From Oidiodendron maius Zn (taxonomy: Eukaryota; Ascomycota; Leotiomycetes; Myxotrichaceae): 64,000 nt of DNA. Location of the stretch: the NCBI GenBank assembly GCA_000827325.1, contig KN832904.1, positions 86,437 to 150,436 on the forward strand. The letters are read 5' to 3'. Position numbers and translations under genes: made by a program. The notes beneath the pieces were generated by a model. That model did not search any database and had not been told where the DNA came from. It was given only the letters and a program-made list of their open reading frames with translations. How positions within the stretch are numbered: the first letter of the stretch is position 1; each line of letters starts with the position of its first letter. Below are positions 25,268 to 37,884 of the stretch, piece by piece.

Positions 25268-27508
25268 ATGTCCAGTACCACGAAGAATATCTTTGCAGCC
25301 TGTCCAAAAATGGCAGACTCGGCGGCAATCAAGAGCGCCATGGAGGCGCTTGCAAATCAATTTGACTTGAAGATTGTCGAGGAAGAGAAGCAAGACGAGA
25401 AGGAGGAAGACGGCACCCCTGGATCTGACACCCCCAAGACCGACGCCTCGGAGAAAGACTCAGTATTGAAAGACGCGCCAGTTGGCTCTGTCAACAACAT
25501 TAAAGATCTCTATCTCGGCCCAGAAGACTCACAAGGTCGTGCACAATGGGTAGACAAATATCCCGACGATGTCGAAGAAGCGGCGGAGACCGAAGAAACA
25601 GCAAAATACGCCTTCATCGCACGAAAGAAGAAATGTTTCAGTGGACGAAAGAAGTTCGACATCCACTCCATAATTGTGAATAGTCCTGCTGTTAAGAAAG
25701 TGCTAGAAAAGGTGTTTGAGAAATATCCTGGGGTCACGTGTACTCTCGACCGACTGATTTTCTGGAGCCCGTTTAAGCCTTTCGTTCATCGATGGGCGGA
25801 ATTCAAGCTGGCCATGGAGACCGAGAAGGACGAAAACACGAAAACCCATCTTCAGCTTCTTCATAAGCTGTTGCAAGAAGAACTCAAGGATATCATCAAA
25901 GCCCGAGAAGATTACATTGTCAATGGCGTGACGACTTTCGATCACCTTTGGGCTATTTTCCAACCAAAGTGTATAGTGTACTCCAGAACCGGAGGTCTTC
26001 CAAATTGTCAGGGATTCTGTACTGGCGAGTATGGAGAAGACAGATGTGGCAAGTACTTCCAGCTTACTCTTGAACCAATCGGGTGGAATGGGACTTCGTT
26101 CAACAGGGGCTGCGAGTTTACGAATATCTACGAATTTCAGGGTACCCGTCCAATCAAGGATCTAAGTGCTTGCCCACTTCATTTACACCCCGAAAAGGAG
26201 CAGATCCGGGTGAAGTTGGTCAAGAGGGGGAAAAAGTATGAACAATTTGCTGGCTACCACTACAAAGCGTTGGTGTCCCTACGTTGGCTACCATTCCTGC
26301 TGATCTCACACTTCCATAGGTACGAAGGAATCGGTTTATCATGGAATGCAGAGGGTACCCAGATCCCCGTGACAGTAAGTACTTCTATTTCACCATAACC
26401 ACTTGGGAGTAACAATGGCCCCAAGGTCACTGGACGAATCATTATCGACACAGAGTCTTTTAACCGCAACAACCCAACCAAGAGCGAAAGATACAATTAC
26501 GATCTTCATCCCGCCGATTTCAAGACTACTGAAATTCAAGGAATGGATTTTAAGAAAATGGTCACTTTTATCCAGAACGACTACGCAGTCGAGGGTGCAA
26601 CTCCCAAAATTGCACTCACTAGTGATGGTCATCTGATCTGCAAATCCACTGTCCCAGGCTACTCTCTGAAACTCAAGAAATGGAGTGAGTAATAATATAG
26701 ACTGGATTCTCAGAGCATGCTTAATTAAGTTTTTACAGTGCTTTTCTTCGTCGACTTCATCAAAGATATCGAATGGAGCGAAAATGCGTTCAATACCCTT
26801 GTCCTCCCGGATGACACTAAAGACCTCCTAATGTCTTTCGTCGAAAGCCAAGTTGAGAACAAGGACACCTTTGACGACGTCATCCAAGGCAAAGGCAAAG
26901 GAATCATCATGCTGCTATCGGGTCCTCCTGGTGTAGGTAAGACATTAACCGCTGAGTCTGTCGCCGAAAGCATGCGCATCCCGCTGTACATGATGAGTGC
27001 CGGTGATCTCGGGAACCGACCAAATGAAGTCGAGCATGCACTGCAGAATATTCTCGAAATGGTCGCGAAATGGAATGCCGTCCTCCTGCTCGACGAGTGC
27101 GATGTCTTCCTCGAGGCACGCACAGCGTCTGACCTAGAGCGCAACAAACTTGTTTCTATCTTCTTACGAACTCTTGAGTACTACGAGGGGATTCTATTCC
27201 TGACAACTAACCGTGTGACGAATATGGATGCAGCTTTCCAGTCTCGAATTCATATCTCCATAGAATACCCGAACCTTACTGCAGATTCCAGGCGACAGAT
27301 TTGGGATAACTTCCTCAAGAATTCGAAGCAGAAGAGTGAGGTTTCGGAAGAGGATTTGGATTATTTAGCGAGGATTGAGTTGAATGGTCGACAGATTAAG
27401 AACGTTTTGAAGACGAGCTTCTTACTTTCTATGAGGAAGAAGACACCATTGAAGAGGGAGTTTATTGAAATTGTGTTAGCGATAGAGGGGCGGAGACCTG
27501 GCGCTTGA
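25268..27508 (+). CDS. AAA+ ATPase with fungal N-terminal domain
   Basis: Large fungal AAA ATPase of the kind with a DUF7025-like N-terminal region; cellular role unknown. Four exons keep frame: 25268-26268, 26320-26374, 26426-26684, 26739-27508 (694 residues). The start at 25268 gives MSSTTKNIFAACPKMADSAA; a later in-frame ATG is at 25310. The first third is acidic and low-complexity. The middle has VHRWAEFK and FDHLWAIFQPKCIVYSRTGG, seen in this family. The ATPase core has Walker A GPPGVGKTLTAE (from about residue 500), Walker B LLLDECDVF (Cys where Ala is usual), sensor-1 LFLTTNRV, and an Arg-finger region AAFQSRIHISIEYP. All ATPase motifs are present, so activity is likely. It lies 200 bases after the HET gene. 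Confidence 0.92.
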
Positions 27509-27882
27509 TTTGATTGTTTAGTCTGATGGAGAATTTGCAAGTGGATGAGTATGTTAGACGAGAGTTTCTCCCAAATTTTTTAGTCTCAAGGATCGATATG
27601 GGTAGGTATGGGTTACTCTTTACAGGCCTCGGAATCCACATTAATGGACAGAGTTTGATCCATCCAGTATGCAAGAGTATATATGGACTAGAAACATGCT
27701 AGTGCTTCAACTTCGGTGGCTGGTTCTAAGTGGAAGAATTTAGCGAGATTTAGTGTACTCACAGGGCAATAGTAAACCTTCCCTTTGAACTTGATAGTAG
27801 TATTTCTTTATAGTAACAAGGTATATTCTATATAACTCTATAGCTTCTTATATAAGCAGCTATTAAATATAGAAAATATCTA
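27509..27882. other. Convergent intergenic region
   Basis: Between the AAA ATPase (plus) and the small secreted protein (minus). AT-rich from about 27780, no gene seen. Confidence 0.5.
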
Positions 27883-28281
27883 CTAGCTTTCCCATAAACA
27901 GGCAACGGACAGAATCTGTGTGCTGCCAGACCCAAAGCAAGACGTGGTCATATCCGACGAAACTCCATCAACTCCTGTAGTAGGTGATTTTTTAGACAGG
28001 CGATTGGTGTCTGGGCAGTCGACTTCGCTAAAGAGATCGCAACCTATTGTTAAGGGATTCCAATTGGCAATGACGGATGAGAAGAGACCGGTGCCCACGT
28101 TTTGACAAAAGCCGGACGGTAGACCACCGTAGAAAATGGCTTCTTCGAAGTTTCCGCAATTGTTGTCGCTATAGAGGTTGAGTTGTACAGACGGCGCGTC
28201 ACATACAGCTGGGTTGGTATCAGGATCACACGCCAATGCGAGGGTCGTGCAGGAGATGAAGAAGACGGTAGACGGCTTCAT
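27883..28281 (-). CDS. Small secreted cysteine-rich protein
   Basis: Single-exon gene for a 132-residue protein with an N-terminal signal peptide (MKPSTVFFISCTTLALAC, predicted cleavage near residue 17). The remainder has eight Cys at residues 18, 27, 42, 59, 81, 89, 115 and 128, enough for four disulfides. Other visible features are LNLYSDNNCGNFEEAIFYGG and NWNPLTIGCDLF. This is the general form of small secreted fungal proteins, some of which are effectors, but no named family is recognised. A TATA-like tatatataaagg lies on the minus strand near 28410-28398, about 120 bases upstream of the ATG. No intron is needed. Confidence 0.8.
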   Translation of the reverse strand: MKPSTVFFISCTTLALACDPDTNPAVCDAPSVQLNLYSDNNCGNFEEAIFYGGLPSGFCQNVGTGLFSSVIANWNPLTIGCDLFSEVDCPDTNRLSKKSPTTGVDGVSSDMTTSCFGSGSTQILSVACLWES

Positions 28282-28397
28282 ACTGGCGTTAGGATAACGA
28301 AGCCAAGGGTGCGAGGTATTGCTGAAATTTATATGATTGCCTTCACAGTTCCAGTCCGATGTAATGGATGAGATGTCAGAATACTAAAGGACCAACT

Positions 28398-28410
28398 CCT
28401 TTATATATAT
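28398..28410 (-). promoter_or_regulatory. TATA-like element of small secreted protein gene
   Basis: Minus-strand tatatataaagg about 120 bases upstream of the start codon at 28281. Position and sequence suit a TATA box, with a leader of roughly 80-90 bases. Confidence 0.4.
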
Positions 28411-30844
28411 CAATTGCTACCTAAGTCCATATAACTCTCAATGAAAAGTATTCCTTCTGAATAGGAGGACAGGATGCAGTCAGCTGACTATACTATATAT
28501 ATATACACTACGCGCGCTAGTGTATGATAGTCTAAACTGCTAAAGTCACTGATATCCAGGCAGGAGTTAACGGCATACAGTTTATAGCTTGGTATATAGG
28601 CTAGACCTAAATAGTTGTATTATTACGACAAGGCGTCCTTCAGCTTAAAGCAGAAGGGATATTCACGGTAAGTAGCTGTTTTTGAAACGGGCTTCTATAG
28701 TAGGGATTGTCGATAATATAAGGTAGAGTACTATCCCCCCTAAATAAAGGTCACCTCTCCACTCTTCGCCCTAATGCTTCTTAACTTGTAAGAGCATATC
28801 TCAAAGGGTTCTGTGAGCTCTGGTTGGATGCACAGGGCAAAATCCTTCGTTTTATACTCATCTGAGTCTAGCAGTTTAAAGGTTCCAAGTGGGAGCGACC
28901 TTTTTTTCAGGAGGGGGATAGTAAGAATACGGCTAAATAAGTAACCTTTTTCGTCCGCGTCTTCGTCCGTCTCTTCCCTCCTTACTTCGCCCTTAATCAC
29001 TTGAGCAATGATCTGCGCCAAGGGTGGCTTGGGCGGCGGCCGGTATTATTCGATACAACCGGAACTCTTTGGCCGTCTAACAACCAAGATATGCGGAATT
29101 GAACTCCTGTTTCTGCCTTCTTCCGTCAGCACTGCCCTGCTTGCTCTTTTTGCCGCTCTAAAAAGTGCATAATAAAAAAGGGGGCGGTTTTTGCACTCAC
29201 TCACTCGCGTCGATAAGGCTCGTTACGGATAAACTGACCATCCACGCGGACTGAAAGGTGCGAATATCTTTCACAAAAAGTTTTCCCAAGTAATTGTTTC
29301 TAATAGGCTCTAAGCTAGTTTTAACGGCGACTTGAGAAGTCAGTTACCTGAGCCTTCTTCTTTTTGTACTTAATATAATTAGATACTGGCCAAAAAGGGG
29401 TAACTATTAGTAGGATTCGCACCTGGTGCAAGTGTTGTCTAAAAGGGTGATACTTAGTAAGATATGCACCTGATGTCGAAATAAGATAGCAGGAGCCACG
29501 TCTCATGAGCAGTTCCACGTGTGCTCTGGTCCAGTATTAACTCCCATGGAAATTGTGGGGGTCGGTTTGCTGTTGCAGGGGGAATGAGTTACAGCGAAGG
29601 CGTAAAGCTTTGGCATGTACTAGGAAAGCAATAGCTCTACCTCAAAATCGTGCTTTATATCGCCTACTGCCAGAAATTGTCCTGAAGGGGGGTTCAAGAT
29701 GACATACCAGTGCAGACGGCCAATCAGAGAGTTGCAGTGCGAGTCAAGTACGCTAAGTGACTTATAGAAGGTCAGCCCACGTCAGACGCTCGCAAAGCTA
29801 CATTACGAGCATAGAGATAAAGGATTCCTAATCAGCCTTCACCCTGGCTTAGCTATTACAAGCATTAAAGGGCTAAGGTCTCTAAAATCAGGAATAGCGT
29901 ATGTCATGGCAGAGATGTTCATGTATAGCTGACGCCGAGGTAGCAACGTACGTTATACAGCTCCAGAAGTCCTGCAATGGGAACATCGGGGTTGTGATGA
30001 AGGCCAGGACACAATTGGCTTCATTAGGTTGCACAACGGAGTACACCTGATCCACCGTCGATGGTGTCTCGGAAGGAGCATTAGCTGCGTTGTCCACGGG
30101 ACAGACGAATTTGCCTAGGCAGACTTAGGCGATATTCCAGGAGGCAAAGAAGATAAAGTCGATTGATTGGGTTCCGAAGACGTTCACTCCCAGCCACGAC
30201 GAAAGATGGGGCCCGTGACGTCGAGTACTCGATATTGCCCTCCATCGGCCTAGTAACATGTTTGCATCGCAGTTAGCGCGATTGAGGCCTTATCCTTTCG
30301 TTCATGCTCTAATAAGGTAAAGAGCAGATGTACGTACTATGCCTATCGGTGTGAAATCTTGGTGCTACCCCTCCATCTCCAGATTTACGAATGCAGAATT
30401 TCCCGTGGTTATGATGAAGGCAATTTACGGGAGAAGCAGCTTGGGGATATTAAGATAGGTTGGTAAGAGGTGGCCGCGAGGAGCACGCTGGCTTCGAGTC
30501 TGCCCTGGCTCCGTTGACGGGGCTTTTCCAACCCCACGCTGGGCTTATTGACGGCACGACCCATAGTGGAGAACCAGGGTGAGCACAGCCTTCTCTGAGA
30601 TTATCCCCCAGACTTCCTAGTTCCTGTAATGTCCCTGCGAAGCTAACAACTCTTCTGGCTGCCAATCACAGCCTTCTCGCCGTAGTCGAGATGCTAATGT
30701 CTAACGGTCATCAACTCTATATTCTTTTACTGCCATTACATTTTCTATTGTTCCGTCTCCACGCCCAGCTCATATCTTTTCCCGCCTTTCTTCGTCACGA
30801 TCATCCTTTATCATTACCTTTGCCAGTCCCGTATGTTGCTCGCC
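28411..30844. other. Gene-poor region upstream of MFS gene
   Basis: No convincing gene. The minus-strand frame at 28740-29021 encodes a charged 93-residue sequence (EETDEDADEKGYLFSRILTI) that I do not recognise. About 28440-28740 is TA-rich with a short inverted repeat around acactacgcgcgctagtgt. The rest shows no repeats or RNA genes. Confidence 0.4.
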
Positions 30845-32567
30845 ATGTCAGCCTCAGACGACGCACCGTCTCCGCCTAAACAAGTCAAGAGCATGCAGAA
30901 AAAGGATGACAGCGACGTCGTCCTCATCCCGCAGCCCAGCGACGACCCGGAAGATCCATTGGTGAGTTCCACCGCACACTGTTGAACACCTTCAAAAGTT
31001 TAGTGCAAGACTCGGAAGATCCGCCACTAACTGGCGCGCCGTGTAGAACTGGCCATTCCGTAAAAAGCTCATAATTTTTGTCTGCGTCTGCTTGGCAGGC
31101 TTCGCTGGTCAAATGTCGCCCAACTCTAACCAGCTCACCTTCATCTTGCAAGTACCTACGTACCACCGAACGGAGGCGGATCTGCTCAACTCTGTCGCAG
31201 CATCTCTTGCTGGCTGGATGGCTGGCCCGTTCGTCCTCACGCCTCTAGCTGGGCTTGTTGGTCGCAGCTCTGTTATCCTATGGAGTCTTGTGGGGACTTT
31301 CGCTTGCCAGATCTGGGCTGGAGAGATGACTGGTCCCGACGACTTCATCCCATTTACTATCTCACGCCTTATTTGTGGCCTATTTGGGGTTATCCCAGCC
31401 ATCATGGGGGCCGGGTATATTATGGACATGTTCTTCCTTCATCAGCGCGGGAAGGCCTTTGCTATCTTCGAGGTCTTGATCATCTTCGCCGTGGTTGGCG
31501 GCGGGACGCTGGGTGGTTTTATTGCTAACTCGAAACCATGGAGCTATGTATTTTGGTGGACTCTAGGTCCTCTGGGTGCAGCTATCCTGTCTGTATTCTT
31601 TTTTGTCCATGACACAACCTACAACCGCAGCCCTGGCTCTGACGCTGAGAAGCGTGCCCCAATGCCGACATCATGGCTTGCTAACCGCGTAGCGACTTTC
31701 TTTCCTGGAACCAGGACACAGCCTGATCAAAGAGTTGTTGAATTTGTAAGTTTCTTAGATGCCATAGAAAGCTAGCATGTTCTCGACATGTTCAACTGAC
31801 TGGGTTGTGTTAAGAAACGCCGCGCAATCGCACCCTTCCAAATTACCATCGCTCCCATAACCCTGTTAGTGGGAACCTTTGTCTTCGTAGCTCTCGGTCT
31901 GCCTATTATGCAGGCCTCAACGTTGGCTATCTATGTGGCACCTCCAGTTGTTGCGGGTGGATACGGTTTCTCCTCCCTTCAAATCGCTTTCTTTACCATG
32001 ACTGCCTGGGTAGGCATTATTGGTGCTCAAATCTGCGGTTACTTATTCAATGACAAGATTCCCCTCTGGGTTGCTCGACGTCGTGGTGGCACCTGGCACC
32101 CTGAATATCGTCTTGCAAATACCATCCTGCCTGGTATTCTGCTGCCCGTTGGCTTGGGTATCTATGGTGCCGGTCTTCAATACCACCTCCATTACATGGT
32201 CCTCACACTAGCTTCGTTCCTTATTTGGTTCGGAGCCCTCCTTGCCCTTCCTATCTGCTACAACTATATCATCGAGTGCTTTCTACATACCCCTGTTGAG
32301 GCGTCTGTTGCACTTAACTCATATCGCATTGCATTTGGCCTAATGTCTGTTTTCATTGTAACCCAGTGGCAGTCAGCGGTGGGTGTGGGCTGGATGTGGG
32401 GCATGGGAGCGTTCTTTGTCTTGATCGTGGATGTTCTCATGGCTGTAGCGATCCTTAAGGGCCACCTAGTACGAACTCTGACCGTCCATGTGAGTACGAG
32501 CATTGCCGCCACAGAAGATGGAGAGAGGGTGTTCAGCGAGAATGAGAAGTCCTCAACAAGCGCCTAA
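30845..32567 (+). CDS. MFS transporter (DHA1-like)
   Basis: Twelve-segment type major facilitator carrier resembling fungal DHA1/HOL1-like proteins, probably in the plasma membrane. Three exons: 30845-30961, 31047-31745, 31815-32567 (522 residues). The acidic N-terminal tail ends ...SDDPEDPL and the splice yields NWPFRKKLIIFVCVCLAGFA, the usual DDPxNWP...K opening of the DHA1 group. Further features are QMSPNSNQL, LAGLVGRSSVILW, the RGKAFAIFE segment, PIMQASTLAIYVAPPVVAGG and LFNDKIPLWVARRRGGTWHP. Substrate unknown. It converges on the aldehyde dehydrogenase gene with 305 bases between stop codons, which may point to a shared substrate (inference). Confidence 0.92.
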
Positions 32568-32872
32568 AAGCGTATATTATTACATTTAATACAAGCGTAC
32601 TTTGCATAATTTAGGGGTTTGCGAGCCAAATCGGGCAGCCATTGCTGACTACAATTACAAGGCGATAACACAGGGCGATAACACGGGGATATGTGACTCC
32701 TTAGACCCAGTATTGTCAGAGATAAGGCCGGTATGCCCAACTAAGCATTTTGAGAAATCCACATGACTATAATTCTCTATTTAACCTGGAGGGATTTTTC
32801 ATAGCTTTCGATCAGAACGGATTAGAATCCAACCTAACAACTAGATACAGCACATTTTACCCACGCCTTCCA
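32568..32872. other. Convergent intergenic region
   Basis: About 305 bases between two convergent genes. Contains a near-tandem repeat of cgataacacgg near 32662-32688. No gene seen. Confidence 0.5.
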
Positions 32873-34521
32873 TTAATCCTTCCATGTTACGGTCTTGGTC
32901 ACGAGAAATTCTTCAAGGCCCATGTTCCCGTTAAACCTACCCCATCCGCTGTTCTTGACCCCGCCGTGTGGAAGAACTGGCTCATCATGGATCGTCATGC
33001 TGTTAATATGTACAGCGCTATGGTTTTAATTAGCAGCTGCCTGCAAAAACATTCTTCCTGAACTTACCCAGACTCGAGCTTCCTCGCAAGTGAAAGCCCC
33101 TTGCGCAGATCTTCTGTGAATATTGCTGCAGATAGCCCATACCCTCCTCTGTTCGCTACCATGACCGCTTCATCATCATCGTCGACAACCATGCAGGCTG
33201 CCAATGGTGCAAATGACTCATCCTGCCACACACTCATATCCTCTCTTGCGTCACCAAGAATGACAGGAGGCATACGGATGCTAGACTCTTCGCTAGCGTT
33301 CTTAGCGCTCTCGCTGTCAAATGACCCATGGATTAGGTGAGCTCCAGACGAGATAGCATCTGAAATAACTGCCTGAACTCGCGCTTTAGACGCAGCAGAC
33401 ACTAGGGTCGGAGGTGGGCTCGCAGGATCAGAGCGTAATGTGAGGGAATTCATCAGCGCAGCGACAAATGTTGGGGCAATGACTTTGTGGATGATTATTC
33501 GATCCGTGGCCATGCAGATTTGGCCTGACTATTACCAAATTATTTAGCAAGGAAGAGAAAATAAGACAGTATTGGGAGTCCTACATTCAAGAATGAACCG
33601 GCCAACACCTCGCGCACGGCTGTATCGATATTTGCATCTGCGCACACTATAGAGCTATTTTTCCCACCGAGCTCCATGAGGCACGGTTTAAGGTTCTGGC
33701 CGCATGACATAGCAATCCTACGTCCCACGGCGGAGCTACCAGTGAAATTGATTTTCCGGACTGCGGGGTGCTGAATCATAGCATTTACAACGTCCGGGGC
33801 ATCTTGGGGCCGACACGATAGTACATTGAGGCATCCAGGTGGGAGGCCCGCGTCTTCAAACGCGCGTCCGACGGCCCAGTAGCAGCGCGGAGAGAGCTCA
33901 GAAGACTTGAGGATTGTGGTGTTCCCGGCCGCAAGCGCGCACGCTGCCGAGCGTATGCCAAAGACATACGGAGCATTCCTCTTTTTGTTAGCTGATTGAT
34001 CTAGTGAACAGGTCCTGGGAGCCATACCAGGGGACAATGCCTAGAATGACACCCATGGGTTCCTTGTATACGATGGCGCTTTGGCCATCTTCTTCCACTA
34101 CGGGAACGCTGCCGCATATTGAAGTAATGCGCCCAGCAATATCTCTGAGCATGCGGATGCTCAAGGGCACCACAAAGAATTGCGATGTTCCCACATCAGC
34201 ACCCATCTCTGTCCTCATGATCTCCGAGTTGGTTTCGAGGCGGCTTTCAAGAATGTCTGCTGCTTTGAGCAGAATATCTCGCCTGACTGTGGGTTTTCTC
34301 TTTGACCATTCTGGAAAAGCTGCTTGAGCGGCCTCTACAGCCCTGATCGCATCCTTGGGCGAAGCGGATGTTGCTGTCCAGCATGTCTTGTTGGTATATG
34401 GGCTGACGACGTCGAAAGTCGCGGGGCCCGCCTCCTCCTTGCCGTTAATGATCAAGGGGACAACAGTCTGTGGTGATGATTCAGCTCCATTTCGGCCATT
34501 TATCGCGCTCATAGCAGCCAT
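32873..34521 (-). CDS. NAD(P)-dependent aldehyde dehydrogenase (aromatic aldehyde type)
   Basis: Oxidises an aldehyde to the carboxylic acid. Four exons keep frame: 34521-34028, 33978-33585, 33528-33068, 33017-32873 (497 residues, the usual ALDH length). Introns are 49-56 bases. Motifs: GVILGIVPWNAPYVFG (Asn of the oxyanion hole, restored by splicing), INFTGSSAVGRRIA (cofactor loop), MELGGKNSSIV (general-base Glu), SGQICMATDRII (catalytic Cys), and ESFAPLAACMVV. The last exon restores AVHINSMTIHDE and VKNSGWGRFNG, ending TVTWKD. SGQICMATDRI and the C-terminus resemble vanillin/salicylaldehyde dehydrogenases rather than betaine aldehyde dehydrogenases; this is my reading, not a search result. 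All catalytic residues are present. Confidence 0.93.
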
Positions 34522-37500
34522 CGGGTGCTCTTATTGCTGACACTCTGCCGTGAGACTGGGATGCATCGCCCTGAGCGATAAACTCGATCACAACAAAGTC
34601 CAGCGGAGAATAAAGGCACCATCCGTAGTTACTAAGCACATGCAGGAAATGTCACGCGATTGCGCGGTATTGTCCAGGGTCTGGCCTACTTGTACATGCG
34701 TGCGCTATTAAATGCCCGCCACAAAGTACGCTTACCATGTAGTCCTATGCAGAAGCGCATGCACTTCCAAATCTAGCTTGTTTGTGGGCCTCTGTTGTCA
34801 GACCATTGGGGGATTTTAATTGAAGAGCATTCCACCCACCATCTCCAATTAGGAGACAGTATTGCCGATCAGAAAAACAACGAGCCTTGAACGAGAAAAC
34901 GTCCCACAATCAACCCACAACTGGGGCACTTCGTAGCTGCGCGTGAACCTTGAAGCGGAGCTGACAATAGGCAACGAAGAAAGGACAACCAAACCACTCG
35001 GAGAAGAACGCTCCTAGAAATACTAGCTAAGAGGAAGCTAGAAATCACTATAATAGACGTAATAGGACAAGCTAGAAACATTGCGAACCGAATATTAATA
35101 ACAGAAGCGGTCACCATTATGTTTCTAAAAAGGGTAGCCATTATGCATTAATTACTTAACTCTACTACTAAAATTATAGTAGAGGAAGCTATTTCCTAGG
35201 CCCATGATCTTAGCGCTTCCTTCTAGAGTACGGGGAAATTCATCGGCCGTTTATACAGGGTCTCTATTTTGCGCAAGGAAATAATATCATTTAATGACTA
35301 TATCTTGTACTGTACATAGACTACATTATTGGCTAGCAAATGTGATACTACAGGATGTCTTAACAGTGAAAATACCAAGGAATGCAGACATATATTTTAT
35401 GCGCGGATACATCTGCCGAAAACTTAAAGCTCAGCTTCGTCGAAGAGATGGAAATTTTCCGACCCTCATGAGGCCCTTATGTTGCGAATATACAATGAGC
35501 TCCGTGTTTCCATCTCCGTAAAGCGACACGGGTTGTATACGCTGGATACGATGCTCGTACGGATCCCGTCTGAGGCGACGGCAGACAGCATACAAAACCG
35601 GTTTTTATTTATCCTCGAAAGGGTCAATTCCTTAAAGATCGAGTATATGTTATCCAGAGTAAATGCAAGATAGAATGCTCTGGAGCAGTTCAAAGCTGTG
35701 TGCTTACACCCGCTCCAAGAATAGGAACATGAGAGAGTCCATTGATTTGCACCAGCACTGTATAACACGATGATATATCAGCTGATTAGGAATCCGCCGC
35801 AGAGCTTCAGGGGAGACCCAGCAGCGCAGGGGCTAAATAAGCTGGGCTGCCGCCGCTGAATAACGCACTCTGTGGCGAAGTGACCGGCACTATCCTGATC
35901 GCACTGGCTAAACTTGACCCAGGCATTGCACGGGAGGTTGGTGTTTTTTGGGATTATTACATTTATGGTGTAAATATGACGTGCAATTATCGCGCATCTT
36001 GAGGTCCTGAGCGGCGTCAGTGGCCAGGCCTGACTTTTCGGATACAAAGGGAACCAAAAAAGATTTGCCTTCCCTTTGGACAAATAAAATCTTTCTAGTT
36101 GGTGGAAAGGAGACGGCGATTCGAGTATTCAGCTGCAAGCTTAACTCGAGTTCTACAAGCCCAAGTTCAAGGAGAACAAGCGTCACCACGAGAGAGACAG
36201 CTGGTAACTCGTTGGTACACTGCTAATGGCGGCAATAAATTTCATGTCAGCTCCATCTGTCAGATCTAGAGTCGCTGTATCATAATGCCGACCGATCCCC
36301 CCGTACTCTATCGTTTTCAAAATCACGGACGACGCGTTCTTCATCTGCGCCAGTACCACCCCGGCAAGGGGCCGTACTTCGGCAAACTGCTTCATAACTC
36401 CAATATCAAGGCAGAGCATTCTCCGGAGCAAATCCTGGCCAATTTCCAAGATAGACTAGGGCAGCCAGTGTCATAACGTAAGCCAGAAAGTGCGATCGGT
36501 ACCGCATGTCTGTGAGTTGACGAACAAGCTCAGATATCGACGCCGCAGCCTGCAGTGTGCGGGCTGCAGGCTTCCATCTGCGGCAATCTACCCAGCAGTT
36601 AAGCTCGCAGCTGGGGAGGTGTGGGGAGACATATATATCAAGAAGCATTACTGCATTTAACAGCTGTTGGACCAATTCCAGCAGCAGTAGCTGTCAGCGG
36701 CCATTTAATTGATGGGGTTCATAGTCCAATTAGCGGACTCTAAGGAACCGGCTCTGATCAAGTCCTTGAGATAGAGGCTGTCACTGCCACCGGAGACATT
36801 CTGACAGTTAATGAATATTAGCACGCTGATATATTCTAGGCCCTTCGTGGTGTAAGCTTGCCTTTCTTGTCATCTTTCAGCCTTGTTCTTTAGCCGTCGT
36901 TAATATGTCACGTCTCTAGGGTGGTGGCTCGACCTTTGCCGTTATTACTTCCATAACAACCAAAACTTTTCCGACAGTGCAAATACCTTATATCAATGTC
37001 ACTATATTAGCGGACCAATTCCGATGCCTACTACTGGGGTGCAACTGCTTACCTTTTCGCAAATTATCCGCCGCTCTTCGGCTTCGCTAATACAGGAAGC
37101 TCCTGCCTCATCAGCAGCTCGTCCTGTGCAGGACTCTATACTGGGTTCGTTTTGCACCTACTAAAACTCTAACCGAACTCTAGGGCGCCTTGATTCCATT
37201 GTTGGAGTACATTAACACTACATGGCTCTGTCGACTTACTATCAATTACAATACGTATAGCTATCTTGATATCTATTTGTGGTGGAGCACGGCATTTCCA
37301 TCCGATTTCGGAGTGGGAACGGTGGACTTGCGATGAACAGACTTCTTAATGCCAATACTTGCGCGCAATAAAGAAGGCAGTCGATCTACATGATGTGTTC
37401 TGGTGTTATGCGTGCGTGGGACGGGAAGGGTAGGCTGAAGTTGATAGTCAACTATGTAAGGTGTAAGCTATCAAATCGCTCCTGGGGAGTTGAATAACGC

Positions 37501-37884
37501 GTCATTTGTGTTCCACGAACCGAGAATCCTGCATACTGATTGGCTCCGCCGCGATTTGTGCCGTAAATCGTATCGTGATGGGATGGCACTTATTATCACC
37601 CGCCCCCCATCGAGGCCCAATAGGGCAGGCACGGGGTACTAAGTAGGCTAACTAGCCCTGATTAATAAATGTAAATTCGAAATTTGCAGGGCAAACAGGG
37701 ACATAGGCGGAATGCCTGTCAGGGACCGGCTAGGGGTGCCGGAGGTATCTCCGGGCGGAAGGAGACGGCCGTGCAGCCGTGGTACGTCATAAGTATCACT
37801 TCACGCCGCCTTATGAGAGGCACAGTTAATCTTCAGTTCGACATTATCGTCTTGTCTTCAAGGACTGTTTTCTCTTCGCATGCT
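34522..37884. other. Gene-poor region
   Basis: No supportable gene in 3.4 kb. Minus-strand frames at 36183-36449 and 36406-36675 overlap in different frames. They have some likeness to the C-terminal part of fungal regulators (ISELVRQLTDMRYRSHFLAY) and may be a decayed fragment. A repeat relic at 35862-36000 is listed separately. AT-rich tracts lie near 35020-35300. Confidence 0.4.
35862..35995 (+). repeat. Repeat relic, copy 1 (taacgcactctg)
   Basis: Begins taacgcactctgtggcgaag and includes a later tattacatttatggtgtaaatatga. Both parts recur in the same order at 40668-40860. Possibly the end of a decayed DNA transposon or MITE. Confidence 0.5.

Noticed and set aside
32873-34521. Calling the dehydrogenase a betaine aldehyde dehydrogenase that would pair with the betaine reductase-like enzyme
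   Set aside because: Its catalytic block SGQICMATDRI and C-terminus look like aromatic-aldehyde enzymes, and the two genes are 9 kb apart.
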